Shown here: piece after piece, positions 23,461 through 35,838 of the stretch | Layout: the number at the start of each line of letters is the position of its first letter | Position numbering within the stretch: the first letter of the stretch is position 1 | Assembly: GCA_012976225.1 (NCBI GenBank) | Contig: JAAVVG010000014.1 | Coordinates: forward strand, 186,001-250,000 | From: Golubevia sp. BC0850 | Taxonomy: Eukaryota; Basidiomycota; Exobasidiomycetes; Golubeviales; Golubeviaceae | Reading direction: 5' to 3' | DNA: 64,000 nt | The notes under the pieces: generated by a model | Seen by the model: the letters and a program-made list of their open reading frames with translations, nothing else | Told to the model about the DNA's origin: nothing | The model's database searches: none | Program-made: the position numbers and the translations under genes

Positions 23461-25565
23461 TTATTCTTCTTCTTCCCTTCCTCTAAAACCACCTGCCCAA
23501 GCTCGATCCAATCTCGGACCTTCAACATCATATCTCTTTCCTCTAACAGCCCATAAACCCCAATTAGCTTTCACAGCAACACGAGGGTCGAAATCCGCTA
23601 AGAAAGAAGAAAGAACAGAAAGAAAGAAAGAAAAGAATTAGCACAGCATAACAAATTTGTGTTTCGAAGGCGAGCTCTCTATTTCAAAATTTGAAAAAAA
23701 CTCACCAACAGCCCATTGTTGACTTGCGAAAACATTTTCACCAGGAGTAACCAACCATTCAAATTCATCTCTAACTCCTTCAACACTTTCAAAAGCCAAA
23801 ACATCTCTTTCAACATCAGCAGGAGAGAAACCAGTTGAAATCAAAGGACATTTAGTAGAAAGGATTTGACCTATAGCTTTTGCCCATTCTTTTTGAGCTT
23901 GAACTATTGGAGCAGTTGTTAAAGAAGTAAAAGCTGAATTCGAAGAAGTGTTAGAAGGGAAAGCAGGAGCAGGTTCTTCAGACGGAATATCACCACCTTC
24001 TGCAATTTTAGAAATGTCTGCTGGAGAGAAACCTGGAGAAACCTGGTTTGAAGTCGGATCTTGAATAGGACCAGCATTATAAGTCTCTCTAGCAGCTTTC
24101 ATTCTTTTCTCATCTTCTCTGTTTTCAGCTCTCTCTTTTTCAATCTCTTGAGCAGCAACTTGAGAAGGGAAACCGAAACCAGGAGAGAAAGCGAAAAAGG
24201 CGTCTGTATATGGATCGAAAGGTTGAAACTGTTCATGAACTTCTTCATAATTAGATTGGATTGTCGTTAAAGTCAAACCTTCTGAAACCGTGATTGTACG
24301 AGAAGGAACCCCATAATTGGATTTCCTTGAACGATGTCTATGAGCTGTGGCTCCTCCTGATTTAGTACTCGAAGGATCATTTTCTGAAACCGTTGGTCCA
24401 GTTGGACGTAAAGGATCCACTGGAATCGCAGCTTCTGGTCCAATTAAGAAAATGTGAAGTGGAGCTCCTGGGAAGATGTAGGTCAATTGATCCCAAACTG
24501 AAGGTGGAAGTGTTGCCTCTGCTCGAGCTCCTACCACAAAGATTCGAACTACGTCTAGAGAGGGTTTACTGCCTTGTCTTGGATGAAGAGTTTGACGAAG
24601 AGCTGGAAAAGATATGGAAAATGAAAGGTTGGTGAAAACGCAGAAGGAGAAGAAGTCGATCTTGAGAAAGGAGAAACTCACCAATCATACTCCTTAGACC
24701 TTCGTGAGTCAATCTCTGGTTTCTCTTGGTGTAAGGACTGTTCTCATGTAAAACTCCAGCTACGGTTGAAGGGAAAGTTAAGAGTTTTGAAACATGTCGT
24801 CTTGATCGATCGGTTTCGATGGAATCATGATTACGAGTGTAGAAGAAGACGTCCCAATTTGACATGTTGATGGTTTCCTCGTATCCTTGCGGGCCTGAAC
24901 GAAGTGAGTGAGAGTTCATATCATCTTACGTCAGAACTGAGTCCACGAAAGTAAGAGATGTAACAGTTCTTTCCTTTCTCTCTCTAAGTACAGTATATAG
25001 TACCACCTCTCCACCTCTCTCCACTCCTTCTCAACTCACCCGGTAATTTGAACTCATTCATTTCCCTACCACTTCTCAAATCATGTTCATCTTCATTAGC
25101 TTCCCTCAACCTAGCAATATACTTTGAATGTTGAGTGTCTTGCTTCCATTCCTTCTCACTGAAATGAGTTGGCCAACCTGAATGAGGGCATTCGAATTGA
25201 ACGTTCCTTCTAATACCATCTCTTGCCATACTAACAGGACAAGGAGCTAACCTTTTAACTCTTTCACCTCTGGCAACCATGGCTGGAATTGGAGATTTAG
25301 ATAAAGGATGGAAGAGATCATCTTGAGATATTAATGGTTTACGAAATGATGATCCTGAATTGAAAGGTGATGGTTTTGTTGATGCTTTTGATTTACCGAA
25401 GGAGAATCCGAACAGAGATCGAGTGTTTGAGGGTTGGAGTAGAAGCGTAGAGGAAGTGATAGGATGACCTGAAGTTGAAGTTGAGGATGAAGAAGAGAGG
25501 ATACTGGACCTGTTGGCAGTTCTACCAAGATTCCGTAAGGATTGGGAAGCTGAGTTGTTTCTCAT
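23461..25565 (-). CDS. MSS51: Mitochondrial translational activator MSS51 homologue
   Basis: Four exons (25565-25040, 24894-24682, 24602-23706, 23597-23461) give 590 aa, phases closed. Ser/Arg-rich presequence and linker (~1-95), then the MSS51 zinc-finger region: APCPVSMARDGIRRNVQFEC, PHSGWPTHFSEKEW, LREANEDEHDLRSGREM. Exon 2 gives NMSNWDVFFYTRNHDSIETD, SRRHVSKLLTFP and HENSPYTKRNQRLTHEGLRS. Exon 3 gives GARAEATLPPSVWDQLTYIF, FDPYTDAFFAFSPGFGFPSQ and LSTKCPLISTGFSPADVERD; exon 4 ends VKANWGLWAVRGKRYDVEG. Role in yeast: activates COX1 mRNA translation and chaperones new Cox1. A Ser/Pro/Asn insert near 400-440 is larger than I expect. Confidence 0.93.
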
Positions 25566-25804
25566 TCCTCCAAATCTGAATTAAGATAGAATTTGCTTGG
25601 TCTTCGAGGTTGTAATTGGGGGTGGTTCAATGGTTCAATATTTCAATCGATCAGCGCGGTGTGTTGCTCGAAGAAAAGTTGTGGCTCTGTAGAATCTGTC
25701 ATCTTCAAGTCTTCTCTTGACCAAGATCGCTGTTCTGTTTACAATCTGTTAGGATCCAGAATAGAATTTGGAGATTGAATTCAATCGAATCTTAGTAGGA
25801 TAGA
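25566..25804. promoter_or_regulatory. Divergent promoter MSS51 / RRP6
   Basis: 239 bp between opposite start codons. No recognised site; the promoter role follows from layout. Confidence 0.45.
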
Positions 25805-28800
25805 ATGTCAGAGAAAGAAGCTTCAACGTCGAATCATCCATCTTCTTCATCTTCCTCCTTACCCTTACCATCACCAATTTCATCGCTTTCTTCTTACTTA
25901 GTTTCACTTCAATCTTCGCTTCAACCACCGACTAGAAATGCAGCCTCAATCCCAAACTCATCAGATTTATCATTTCACAGAACTTTAGATAGAAAGTTAG
26001 CAACTTCTCTAGATCATCAATCTGGAAGATTACTCTCTTTAGTTTCAGACGTAGCTCAATGGGCTAGCAAGGAGGAGAGTAAGGGCAGTGGTAGTGGAAA
26101 AGATAAGGGGAAAGGAAAAGGTAGAGAAGATGTAGAGGAGAGAGAAGATGGGAAAGGATTCCTAACTGAGCAAGATTTAACCAAAGAAGGTTTCTCATCT
26201 GCCATTGGTGATCTAATTGACAAGTTGTTAGAGCAATCTGACATTTGTTTAGATGAATATTCTGGTTTAGTGGCTCCTAGAACTAAGAATTTGAAATCTT
26301 TGGAAGCTGCAGTTGCAGTTGAAGCCTCCAAACCTACTTTTACCAACAGTCTACCAACTAATGGTCCTTTACCTTCAAACATTTTGAATGCTCATATTCA
26401 ACCTCCACCTCAATCAAATTTCACTACTAAACCTGATAATTCATCTAACAAAAGATGGTCAAGAACTTTGAAACTTGGTAAACCTAATTCAATCATTCCT
26501 TTAGGTTCTAAACCACCTGACAATCATGGGAAAACAGATTATCAATTCAATTCACCAAAATGGGGAATGTATTCAACTGAAGGAGATCCAAGAGAGAACC
26601 CATATCACTTTGAAATTTATAAATCCATTCCACCAAATTTTGTTTTCGAGAGACCAGAACCTATTAGTCCTTTAGAAATGGATCCAAACAATCCAATGAC
26701 TTCAACAAAAGATCAACCTTTCAAATGGGTAGATTCTAAAAAAGGTTTAGAAGAGCTTTTAGATCACTTGAAAGAAGATAGAGTCAAGGAGATTGCCATA
26801 GATTTAGAACATCATAATTATAGAAGTTTTCAAGGAATCACTTGTTTGATGCAATTGTCTACTAGATGGGGAGATTGGATTCTTGATACTCTATCTGATC
26901 AAGTTAGAGAAAATGCTGAAATGTTGAATTTGGTAATGACAGATGTTAAGAAAGTTAAGATTTTACATGGTGCAGATCACGATATCCTATGGTTACAAAG
27001 AGATTTAGGAATTTACATTGTGAATCTCTTTGATACTTATCATTCAACCAATGTATTAGAATTCCCAGCTCATGGTTTAGCCTTCCTTTTAGCCAGATAT
27101 TGTGGATTTGAAGCAGATAAAAGATATCAATTAGCAGATTGGAGAATTAGACCTTTACCAAAAGAAATGGCTTATTACGCTAGATCTGATACTCATTCTT
27201 TGATTTACGTCTACGATCGATTGAGAGTCGAATTGTTGGAAACTCAACAAGGTGAAAATGCCATCAGAGAGGTTTTTTTGAGATCAAAAAACACTGCTAC
27301 TAAAATGTATGCAAAGGAGGAATGGGATGAATCTGGTGAAAGTAGAGAAGGTTGGAAAACTGTTTGGAAGAAATGGGGTGGGGAAGCTTCCAAAGGAATT
27401 GACAATAGGAGTTTGAAACAAATGGGTAAAGAGGAAAGATTGGTTAGAGCTCTTCATAAATGGAGAGATCAATTGGCCAGAGATTTGGATGAGAGTCCTC
27501 GGTGAGTCCTTTTTTCTTTTCCTTTTCTTTTTACCCCTCGTTCCTGCTGCGGATAGCCCTGTTCTGACTTTCGGATTCCGTTTTTTTCTTCCTTTAGATA
27601 TGTTCTGTCCATCAAGCACCTATTGGCGCTGGCTTCTAGAGCTCCAATCACCTCTGGAGAATCTCTAGCTGTGTTGTCTCCAGCCATTCAAGCTTTAAGA
27701 AAGCGAGCTCCAGAGATCGCTCGAACGGTCAAGGCTGAAATCGCTCTGTGGGAGAAGGATCGCAAAGAAGAAGAAGAAAGGAGGAGGAAGGAACTCGAAT
27801 CGCAACCTTCAGCTATGGAAGGAGTGGAAACGAACGAAGAGGATCTAGGAATCGGAGAGAAAGTGGAGAGAACGAGTCAAATGCAAGAATCTGCCAAACC
27901 TTCAGCTTCTGCTTCGACTTCTCTGTTCCCTTCGCTAGTCTCCTCACTCTGGTTCATGAAGAGTCCGCCTTCAGACGCCGCTCAGCAAACTGCAGCTCCC
28001 CAAACCAGTTCAACCCTCAGCAACGCAAGAGCTTTGGCTTCATCCCTCTTTGGTGGTCGTAACAAACGTCCGGTGGCTTCTACTCCTGCAATCCCAGCTT
28101 CAGCATCGTCTAGTCCGGCACGGTTCGTCGCTTCTTCTAGTTCTCTCCTCGGGAAAAGGGAACCAAAATCGGATCCAACCCCTTCCAAACCTACCTCTCT
28201 CTTCGCATCTCCTCCAACTCAGTCAACTTCAGAAAGTCGATCTGAAATTCAAGCGAAACTTTCTGAAATCCAATCATCTCTGGAAGGTTCTTTAAGAGCT
28301 TCACTAGGATCTTCTGTTTTAGGAAAGGGCAAGGAAACAATTGAGTCGAATGGAGATGTCTCAATGGCTGAAGGTGATTCAAGTCTTTTATCTCAACCTG
28401 AAAATGTAGCTTTCGTTCCAAGATCTCAAAGATCTGATTTCGATCCTCAAGTCAATCAAGCTTCAACTTCAAAGAAGACAGATGAGAATCCAATCGAAAT
28501 CCCTTCCACTGCTTTTGTTGATGGTCAAGATAAAGCTGAAACCGATGCCGATGTAGAAGGAGATCAAGCAAATTCAAGTTCAGAAAAAGACGAAGAAGTA
28601 GTTCAAGTTGGGAAGAAGAAAAAGAAAACGAAACCTAAATGGACTAAGGAAGAGAAAAAGAGAAAGAGAATGGAAGCTCAAGATGAAATCGAAGGGGATG
28701 CTAGTAGGATTCAAGACGAAACTTCTCAAGGTAGTAGTAAAAAGAAATCTAGGAGAGGTAATCAAGAATCTGAACAAGAAGCTTTCGTTCCTTTCGATTA

Positions 28801-29047
28801 TGGAAATGCGGTTTCTGTTTTGGATAATCCTGTTCCTTCGAGTGCTTTGAGTAAGAATAATAAGAAAGAGAGGAAAGGGAAAGATAAGGATAAGAAGGAT
28901 AAAGGGAAAGCTAAAGGGAAAGGGAAAGATGATGAGAAGGAGAAGAAAGTTCAAAGTCATTCTCATGAACGAGTGGCTAGTGGTCCTCAACCTAGAAAGA
29001 AGAACGAAATGAACAACGGGAACAAAAGTTTCACTTTTGGGAATTAG
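25805..29047 (+). CDS. RRP6: Nuclear exosome 3'-5' exoribonuclease RRP6
   Basis: Two exons (25805-27501, 27598-29047) give 1048 aa. N-terminal PMC2NT region (~20-180, interrupted by a Lys/Gly/Glu insert). The conserved entry KWGMYSTEGDPRENPYHFEI leads into the DEDDy nuclease: IDLEHHNYRSFQG (D and E ~333/335), HGADHDILWLQRDLGIYIVN, and YYARSDTHSLIYVYD (Y/D ~457-461) with the tyrosine of the DEDDy subclass. An HRDC domain follows (LVRALHKWRDQLARDLDESP, RYVLSIKHLLALA) and spans the splice join. The long tail is basic and disordered and ends GNKSFTFGN. Role: processing and decay of rRNA, snoRNA and cryptic transcripts in the nucleus. Confidence 0.96.
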
Positions 29048-29558
29048 AGTCGTAGTTGGGGAGAAGGGGTCGAGGATTGGAGAAGAAAGAGGAAAAGAAG
29101 GGGGTTTGTTTGTTGATCTTTGGGGAGATTCGGGCTTTCTTGTCGCACATTCAGTTCGTTCAGTGTTCTCATACATCACTTTCCTAGAATTCAATTTGTT
29201 TCCCTTCCACGGTTGGAGCATTTCATCTCATCGGACAACTCTTCTAATCCGATGGTTCGAAAGGTCCTAGCTCCGAAGAAACGTTATCACAAGCGCAGTA
29301 CTATACGCTGCGGATACTGCTTCCTTCTCTTTCTCCTTACTCAACATGCATTCAATCAACTGAATCAACTTCCTTTAATTATCCTCTCAGACTCATCAGG
29401 AAGTCAAGTTACAGAGCAACTCAATCAAAGCTATCCTTCTCATCCCCTTCCTCGGTCTCAACTATAACATACCCCCTTCCTCTTCTACTCTCTCCCTTCT
29501 CCCCTTCTTTTCACTATACTTCAAAACCTGAACCTTCTACTTCAAATCCCTCCCAAGC
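29048..29558. other. Intergenic: RRP6 3' flank and WD40-gene upstream region
   Basis: A C/T-rich leader lies just before the ATG at 29559. An open stretch at 29120-29467 (+) is not family-like and is not called. Confidence 0.5.
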
Positions 29559-32500
29559 ATGGAACGATCTGTGACTCCCAAAGTGTCACAGCTTCAAGAG
29601 AAAGGGGTGGCAGCTGAATCTGGAGCTGGTGGTATGACTGCCAGCGAAGATCAACCCTCTGGCCTACTTAGCTGGATGAAATCCGCTTTACAAATGCCAG
29701 GTCAAGGAGGTCCAATGATTCAAAGATCAAGGAAGTCTTCAGCCAGCAGCAACAGTAGCAATCCAGTCCCAATCTCCCCCTCTGGCCTCCCTTCAACCCA
29801 ATTGGAAGAAGATGCAGACACCACTAGATCCAATAGATCCTCAATCTCAAATGATTCTCATCATACCAGCGGTGAAGAATCAGCAGCTGAAGAGCTCTAC
29901 GCACCTTTCAAGCCAAGGACCCAATCCAGCAGCTCTTCTACTGCCAGAGCTCCTATGATGGTCGTCAAACCTAGAGCTAGGAGAGACGTCTCTACCGTGT
30001 TGGGAGATTCAGATGATCTTTCGGAGAAACCAGTCTTGCTAGACGCTCTTTCGAGTGGGAGCAAGAGAGAGGAAGGGGAGCAGGACGAGCAAAAGAGACA
30101 AAGCTTGGTTTTAGATGGTGAGTGCAGCTACCTCCGCTTCCACTTTGCATCGGGCAGGGTCTGGGTCGAGGAAAACAAGGAGGAAAATAAGGAATTGGGA
30201 ATTTGCTGCTAGTTTTCAAGGAAACGATCTATAGTCAAGGGGAGGCTCCTCGTTGGATTGTATATAGGCAAGGAAGGTACTTCCTCTACCTCGTTCTTTC
30301 CTCTACGCTTCTCTTTCTCTTCCTCTCCTCCGTAATCCCACATCCTTTTGAGATGTTTATGAAGTTTCTCACTAACCTTCCTTTGAATTCCTCTCCAACC
30401 CAAATAGATTCACTAGCCGGACAGACGGTGGCCGATCATAGTGAGTTTCTCTACAGCCCCACGCACGTCGAGAGATCCAAGCATGTTCTGATCCTCTCTT
30501 ACAACCTGCTTTGCGTCTCTTCAAACAGCTCTTTCTGCCAAACCTCCAAGTGTCATTCTGTGAGCAACCGGTTTCTCCCTTCTGCGTTAGCTAAATCTCG
30601 GTCGGACCTATCCTCCCGGATCCAGGTGTCCGGGCAACCTCAACTGACCTCTTTTCACAAACCTCCCCTTCTTTCCCTGCTCTCTTTCTCACCATATCAT
30701 CAATCCTTTCCATGTTCTCTTTCTTCTACAACTATGGTACTCCAATCAGCACGCCGCCTCAAGATTCAAGCACTTTCGACTCTTTCTCCTCTCGTCTGGG
30801 TGACGACGCAGACTACGGATACGACAACGAGTCGATGCAAGGTGACGGATCTAGAGAACTTGATGGAGTCGAATACATGGAAGGAGAAGGTCCCTCAAGA
30901 GAGCAGGTCGCTCTGGGCTCCTCAGCTGCCTATCAGAGAGAGAGGTCCAGCAGGTCGAGTTCCTACTCATCCTCGAGAAGACGACACGGGAACTTTTCAA
31001 CCGACGGAACTCCAGTCGGAGACGACACTCTGATGAACGCAGAGCAAGAATGGGACGAATCAAGATCTAAGACTCCTCTGGCTAGTGCAGCGGCTTGGGC
31101 GAGAAAGCAGCAAGTAGATCAGAACCTGCCGCCTCAACCCGAGCTCGTCACTGCTTTGAGGGCCGACGCAGATGCCAGGAAAGCCAGCTTTGGTAGCTCC
31201 GAAAAGACTCCAGTCGTTCATTCTTCTGGGAGAGCTTTCCCGGACAGTAGCGAGAAACCTTCAAGAAAGAAGAGTTCCAGCGGCAGAAGAGCAGCAACAG
31301 AAGGAGGAACCGGAGACACTTCAAGAGTCCCTCTTTCAGTACCAGCTCCTCAGAGAGCGGTGAGGAGAAGCTTCTTTGGTAGGAAGGATAGGAATTCAGA
31401 CGGGGCCTCAGAAGCCTCCTTCTCAGCCAACGAGTCCTCCTCTGTCGCAGAAGACAACGACGGAATGGAGGAGCTTCATGCAACTGATTCCATTGCAAGC
31501 TCTGTCAAGAGCGGAGCTGGAAGTCGGAACTCGGGATCCTTCTGGAACTTTGGAAAGAAAGGAAACGCTGTCAAAGCTCCCACTCCTTCTAGAACTCCTC
31601 GACCTGGAGACGTCTCCGCTGCCCACCAGAAAAAGGATTCATCCTCGGACACGGACGCTAGCGAGAGTGATCTTTCGGAAAACGAAGAAGGACGAGCTGG
31701 TAGCGATGGTAGCGTTGAAGCTTTCAGTGCTGCTGTCAAGAACTTCAAGGACCCCAAGCTCGGGAAGGAGGCTCCGACCCTCAGACATCTCACCAAGACC
31801 CGATACAAAGGCAAATCTTCGAAGGACAGGAACTTTAGTCGATTGTTCTTGGTTCAAGAGCTGCCTTTAGGAATCGTCGGACTAGCTGACGATGAAAGTG
31901 CTGCCTCTAGAAGATCTTCGATGGTCAGCACCTCTGGAAGTGGGAATGGATTCGAGCAGACTGGTAGGAATTCCATGGACAGCAAGAGCTCAATGGATGG
32001 AAGGAGAAGTGGAGATCATGTGCCCAAAAGGAGATCGATGCATCACATGGATTCTTCGGCGTCTATCAGCTCCGACATCTCAAGCTCTTCAACTGTCGCT
32101 TCCAACCTCACTTGTGCTGCTTCATCTACTGGTGGAAGCTCGTCTAACGGGAACGCAAAATCAAAGAGAAAGGCTACTTGGAGTATGAAGTTCAGTCTAG
32201 ACGGAATGTATCTAGCAGTGGCAGGTCAGGATTCAGTCGTCAGAGTCTTTCAAGTGCTCCACACTCCTCAAGCAAGGAAGACCGAGCTGGAATCTCAGAA
32301 TTCGACAGGAAGCAATCCTTTGGGTGTCGCCATTGGAGCTGGGCTTAACGGAGGTTCCAATCCTAGTCTCGCTTCCAGCAACGGAAGCAACACTGGCTCG
32401 AGCGGAAGAAGCAAATCCAAGGGGTCTGGGTTCGGTCCTCCTCTCGCCGAAGGGGTCGCACCTGTGTTCAGCTCTACCCCTATCAGAGAATACAGAGGTC

Positions 32501-33845
32501 ACCTTTCAGACGTCTTGGATTTGAGCTGGAGCAAGGTGAGTTCTTCTTTCTCGTCGAGAAATTCCGACACTGGCTTCAGCGATCGACCCCAGCTCTCAAG
32601 ATACTAACGCTCTCGTCATCCTTTTTTCTCTTCGCTCTTGGCTTGCTATTTTCCCTCTCCAGAACAACTTCCTCCTCTCGTCCAGCATGGATAAGACTGC
32701 TAAGCTTTGGCATGTTTCCAGGAACGAGTGTCTGTGCACTTTTGGGCATCTAGACTTCGTCACTTCGGCCTGCTTTCATCCTACAGGTGAGTTGGTCAAC
32801 TATGAAGACAGAAAGAAAGAACAGGAGCTAGAAGAGAGCACAGAGCAGCACCGTTGGTCGATCTGTTGAGAGAACTGACTTCTTTTCTTTTCTTCTCCTT
32901 CTCCTCTCATCGTCTTTTCGACCTCCAGATGACCGCTTCTTCATCTCCGGAAGTCTCGACGGTAAGCTTCGACTCTGGAACATTCCGAACAAGACGGTCC
33001 AAGCCTCTACCGAAGTACCAGGTTTAATCACTGCGTGTGCCTTCACTCAAAGTGGAGAGATAGCTTGCGTCGGTACCTTTGCTGGTGCAGCTCTCTTTTA
33101 CGAAACGGAGAGGCTCCAGTACTCAACCAGTATCGCAGTCAGGTCCTCTTCTGGAAAGAACGCCCGAGGAAGGAAGATCACTGGAATCGAAGCGGTGCCA
33201 TCTGCCGTCAAAGGTCAAGAAAGAGTCCTAATCACTAGCAATGATTCTAGGGTCAGAGTCTACGATCTCAGAGACAAGTCCTACACCAAGTACAAAGCCA
33301 GTGGGGGTTACTTGAATCGAACTTCTCAGATCAGAGCCACTTTGAGTCAAGATGGACAATTCGTCGTAGCTGGTTCCGAGGATGCTGGAGTTTACATCTG
33401 GGATGCCATCAAGGAAGGTCCGAACTCTGGTTCCAAATCGAGCTCATCAAAGAAGAAGAGGGGCGATTCTAAATCTGGCGGAAAAGGTGGTTCGAAAGCC
33501 GATGGAGGAGGTTACGAATCTTGGACCGCAGCTTCTACCACAGTCACCTGTGCTCTCATGGCTCCTCTGAAATCTCATGCTTATCTTACCGCAAGCGAGG
33601 ATCCAATGCAGATGAGAGCTGAAATGCTGGAAGCTGGTACTGTCTCTTCAAACACAACCAACGCTCTCTCCGCTCTAAGTTTGGCCTCTGCTCTCAGCGC
33701 TGCCATGCCTTCTCCACTTCGACAAGGTGCAGGAAACACTACAGCTTCGCCGGCGTTCGACGCCAGGTTCAACAGGATCGTCTGTACAGCTGACGACAGC
33801 AGCGTCGTTCGAGTCTGGAGATCAGACACCCACAACACTCTCTAG
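29559..33845 (+). CDS. Large WD40-repeat protein (WDR44 / yeast Dgr2-like)
   Basis: Six exons (29559-30117, 30408-30440, 30529-30559, 30750-32535, 32663-32786, 32929-33845) give 1149 aa. Exons of 33 and 31 nt rebuild [10 protein letters not shown] and [15 protein letters not shown]; their phases are the only ones I found that join the long open frames. The first ~640 residues are Ser-rich and probably phosphorylated, with the conserved-looking RFLVQ-type entry ([11 protein letters not shown]) before the propeller. WD repeats: [90 protein letters not shown], and [11 protein letters not shown]. Yeast relatives (Dgr2, YMR102C) are poorly characterised; human WDR44 binds Rab11. The role here is open. 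Confidence 0.88.
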
Positions 33846-34425
33846 CGGACCCAGCAACTCAGAAACTCTTACTACTCTTCAATGAACTACTTAATCCATC
33901 TATCTTCTTTTTATCATCTATCATCTTTCTTTTTCTTTTTCAGTCTTCAGCTTTTCCTTCTCTTCCAATGCCTTCCATTGTCAACCTTCGCACCTTCTTG
34001 TTCTTACTGTATTGTCACCATATTCCCTGAAATGAAAGCAAAAACAAATTCTCTGAGTGTTTTTCTCTCGCTCAGGTTGACTCTATGTCGCATGTCATTA
34101 TCATCGATGCGAGAGGCCAACAGAGGCTGCCAATCTCGATCTCGAGCTCTGTTCTTCCACTTGTCATGAACGTTGCAATGGACTCAACAGCGGAGAGCTC
34201 ATCACTGGGAGAAAAATAAACTGGTGGCTTTTACGGAACCGATAGATATCAACCCAAGACAAAAAGGGAGAAAGAAGCCTGCGAAGTGATCCTAACGGCG
34301 CTCTCTGTTCATTTGCTGTCTCACATGAGAAGAATGAGCGTCAAGCAACTGAACGAATTGGGTTGGAAAGAGAATTGTTCAAGTCAATCAATCGGATCGC
34401 ATGCGATTGTTGGTTTTCATCTGTC
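33846..34425. other. Intergenic between convergent WD40 and GST-like genes
   Basis: T/C-rich 3' flank of the WD40 gene up to about 33990. No gene is supported. Confidence 0.5.
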
Positions 34426-35496
34426 TCAGACTCTTTTCGTTTTGGAAGGGGAACTCACTCTTTCAGCCCAAGCTTCAACTTCCAGAAGCTCAACATCTCC
34501 ATCCCATTCTCCTATCTCTTCCTTCACTTCCCATCTGCCCCCTTGATGATTCTTCAGCCACGCTCTAGCCTTGTCAGAGTTGCTGCTCCAGATAGCCCTG
34601 TTCAATTCCAAGTCTACAGAGTAGGACACAACGAACCTGCCAAGCAGCAAGTAATCGACAATTCCCGGCTTGAGTGGGGAAGTGAGATAAAGAGCTTTAG
34701 TCGAAGAAGGGATTCTCTCTAGAGATAATGCAGTCTCAGAAGAAACGACCGGAGAGGAAGGGGAAAGCAATGACGAAATTGGGAGCAATGAGCGTCTTGT
34801 TTCGCCGATTAGCCTGGCTTTGAAGTGTTAAATGGGGAAAATTGCAGTTTGAGAAGGAAAGAGAGAGAGAGACTTCGGACGTTCAGTGTCGGTGCGGAAG
34901 AACGGTAGGAAATGAAGAGCACACATACCTTTGTCCAAATCGCAAAGCTTGGTCCAAGCATCCTTCTGTTCATTCTTGGCATCAGAGATGAAAAAGTTCC
35001 TCATCGTCTCTTCCATGTTGCGAGCGACAGCTTCTGCACTTAGCTCAAAGTGGCTTGCCCATCTCGAGGTGCTCGTTCCCAAGCCCTGCTTCGTCATCAT
35101 AGCGTAATTGTAGGCCATTCTCCATTCCTTACTTTTGACGTCTACATCTTCAACTTCCGGTAGAAAGAGACTTGGAGCTTCAGGATAGAACTGATCCAGC
35201 AGAGAAGCGATGGCCATCGTGTCCTGTACGAGAAGACCTTTTCCTCTGCAGTCTCCATTTTCATCTGGAGTTGCTACGTTTCCGTTCTCGTCGACTGGAA
35301 ATTCGACCATCGGGGCGAAGGCGGGAGCCCCTTTGAACCTTGCGGTAAAGTTTGATTTGAGGTGTTGAATTGGTAACTCTTCGGTTGTGAAGGGAATTTG
35401 CTTGTGGAGCAAGGCTAGACGAATGACGACCGTGTTGGGAGAAAAGAGAGGTCCATTTAGCCTCGTTGGTAGCTCGTAGAAGACTGCCTTGGGCAT
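34426..35496 (-). CDS. Glutathione S-transferase-like protein (etherase/FuA-like)
   Basis: Two exons (35496-34929, 34817-34426; GTATGT donor, AAAG acceptor) give 319 aa. The thioredoxin-fold N-terminus FYELPTRLNGPLFSPNTVVI and RLALLHKQIPFTTEELPI resembles fungal GSTs of the LigE/FuA group; LLVQDTMAIASLLDQFYPE is the usual end of that domain with the D/S glutathione-contact region. The C-terminal helical domain contains PGIVDYLLLGRFVVSYSVD and AIWSSNSDKARAWLKN. The exact exon 2 acceptor was chosen because only that AG keeps the frame. The last ~35 residues do not look conserved and a further small 3' exon is possible. It is divergent from a nitroreductase-like gene. Confidence 0.75.
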
Positions 35497-35838
35497 AGCG
35501 ATCGTTATTCGGGAGGAGTTGGAGAAGGGAAGAGAAGCCCTTCTTCAATTGAAGGTCGAATCCTCGAGTCCTCAAACCCAAGCACCTTTCCAATTTCCGA
35601 CCTCCTTCAGAGGCCCAACTTGACATAAAAAAACATTTGTTCAATTCAATTCAATCCCTCTTCACCTCTTCGGTCTTCGTCGAAGAAAAGTCTCTGTGGA
35701 ACATCCGTTCGGCCCAAGTCGTTCTCGGATTTTACACTGGAGTTAAGAAGTGTGTGCATGGCCGAAGAGCGATCTTCGTCGAATGCCTTCTCCCTATAAA
35801 AAGGTCTCTCCTTTCTCTCCTCATCCCTTCCATCAAAG
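35497..35838. promoter_or_regulatory. Divergent promoter GST-like / nitroreductase-like
   Basis: 342 bp between opposite start codons of two redox/detoxification-type genes. Around 35790-35838 the plus-strand leader is C/T-rich. No specific stress element is recognised. Confidence 0.45.

Noticed and set aside
28580-29221. Long minus-strand open frame opposite the RRP6 3' end
   Set aside because: Phe/Leu/Ser/Ile-rich complement of the Lys/Glu-rich RRP6 tail; a shadow of the real gene.
30441-30749. Alternative WD40-gene exon ending at a GTGTCC donor (~30589-30624)
   Set aside because: It ends in the wrong phase for the next exon; the 31-nt exon at 30529-30559 closes the frame with standard sites.
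31148-31870. Several open frames overlapping the WD40 gene's Ser-rich region
   Set aside because: They are alternative-frame shadows of a low-complexity coding exon with no conserved features of their own.
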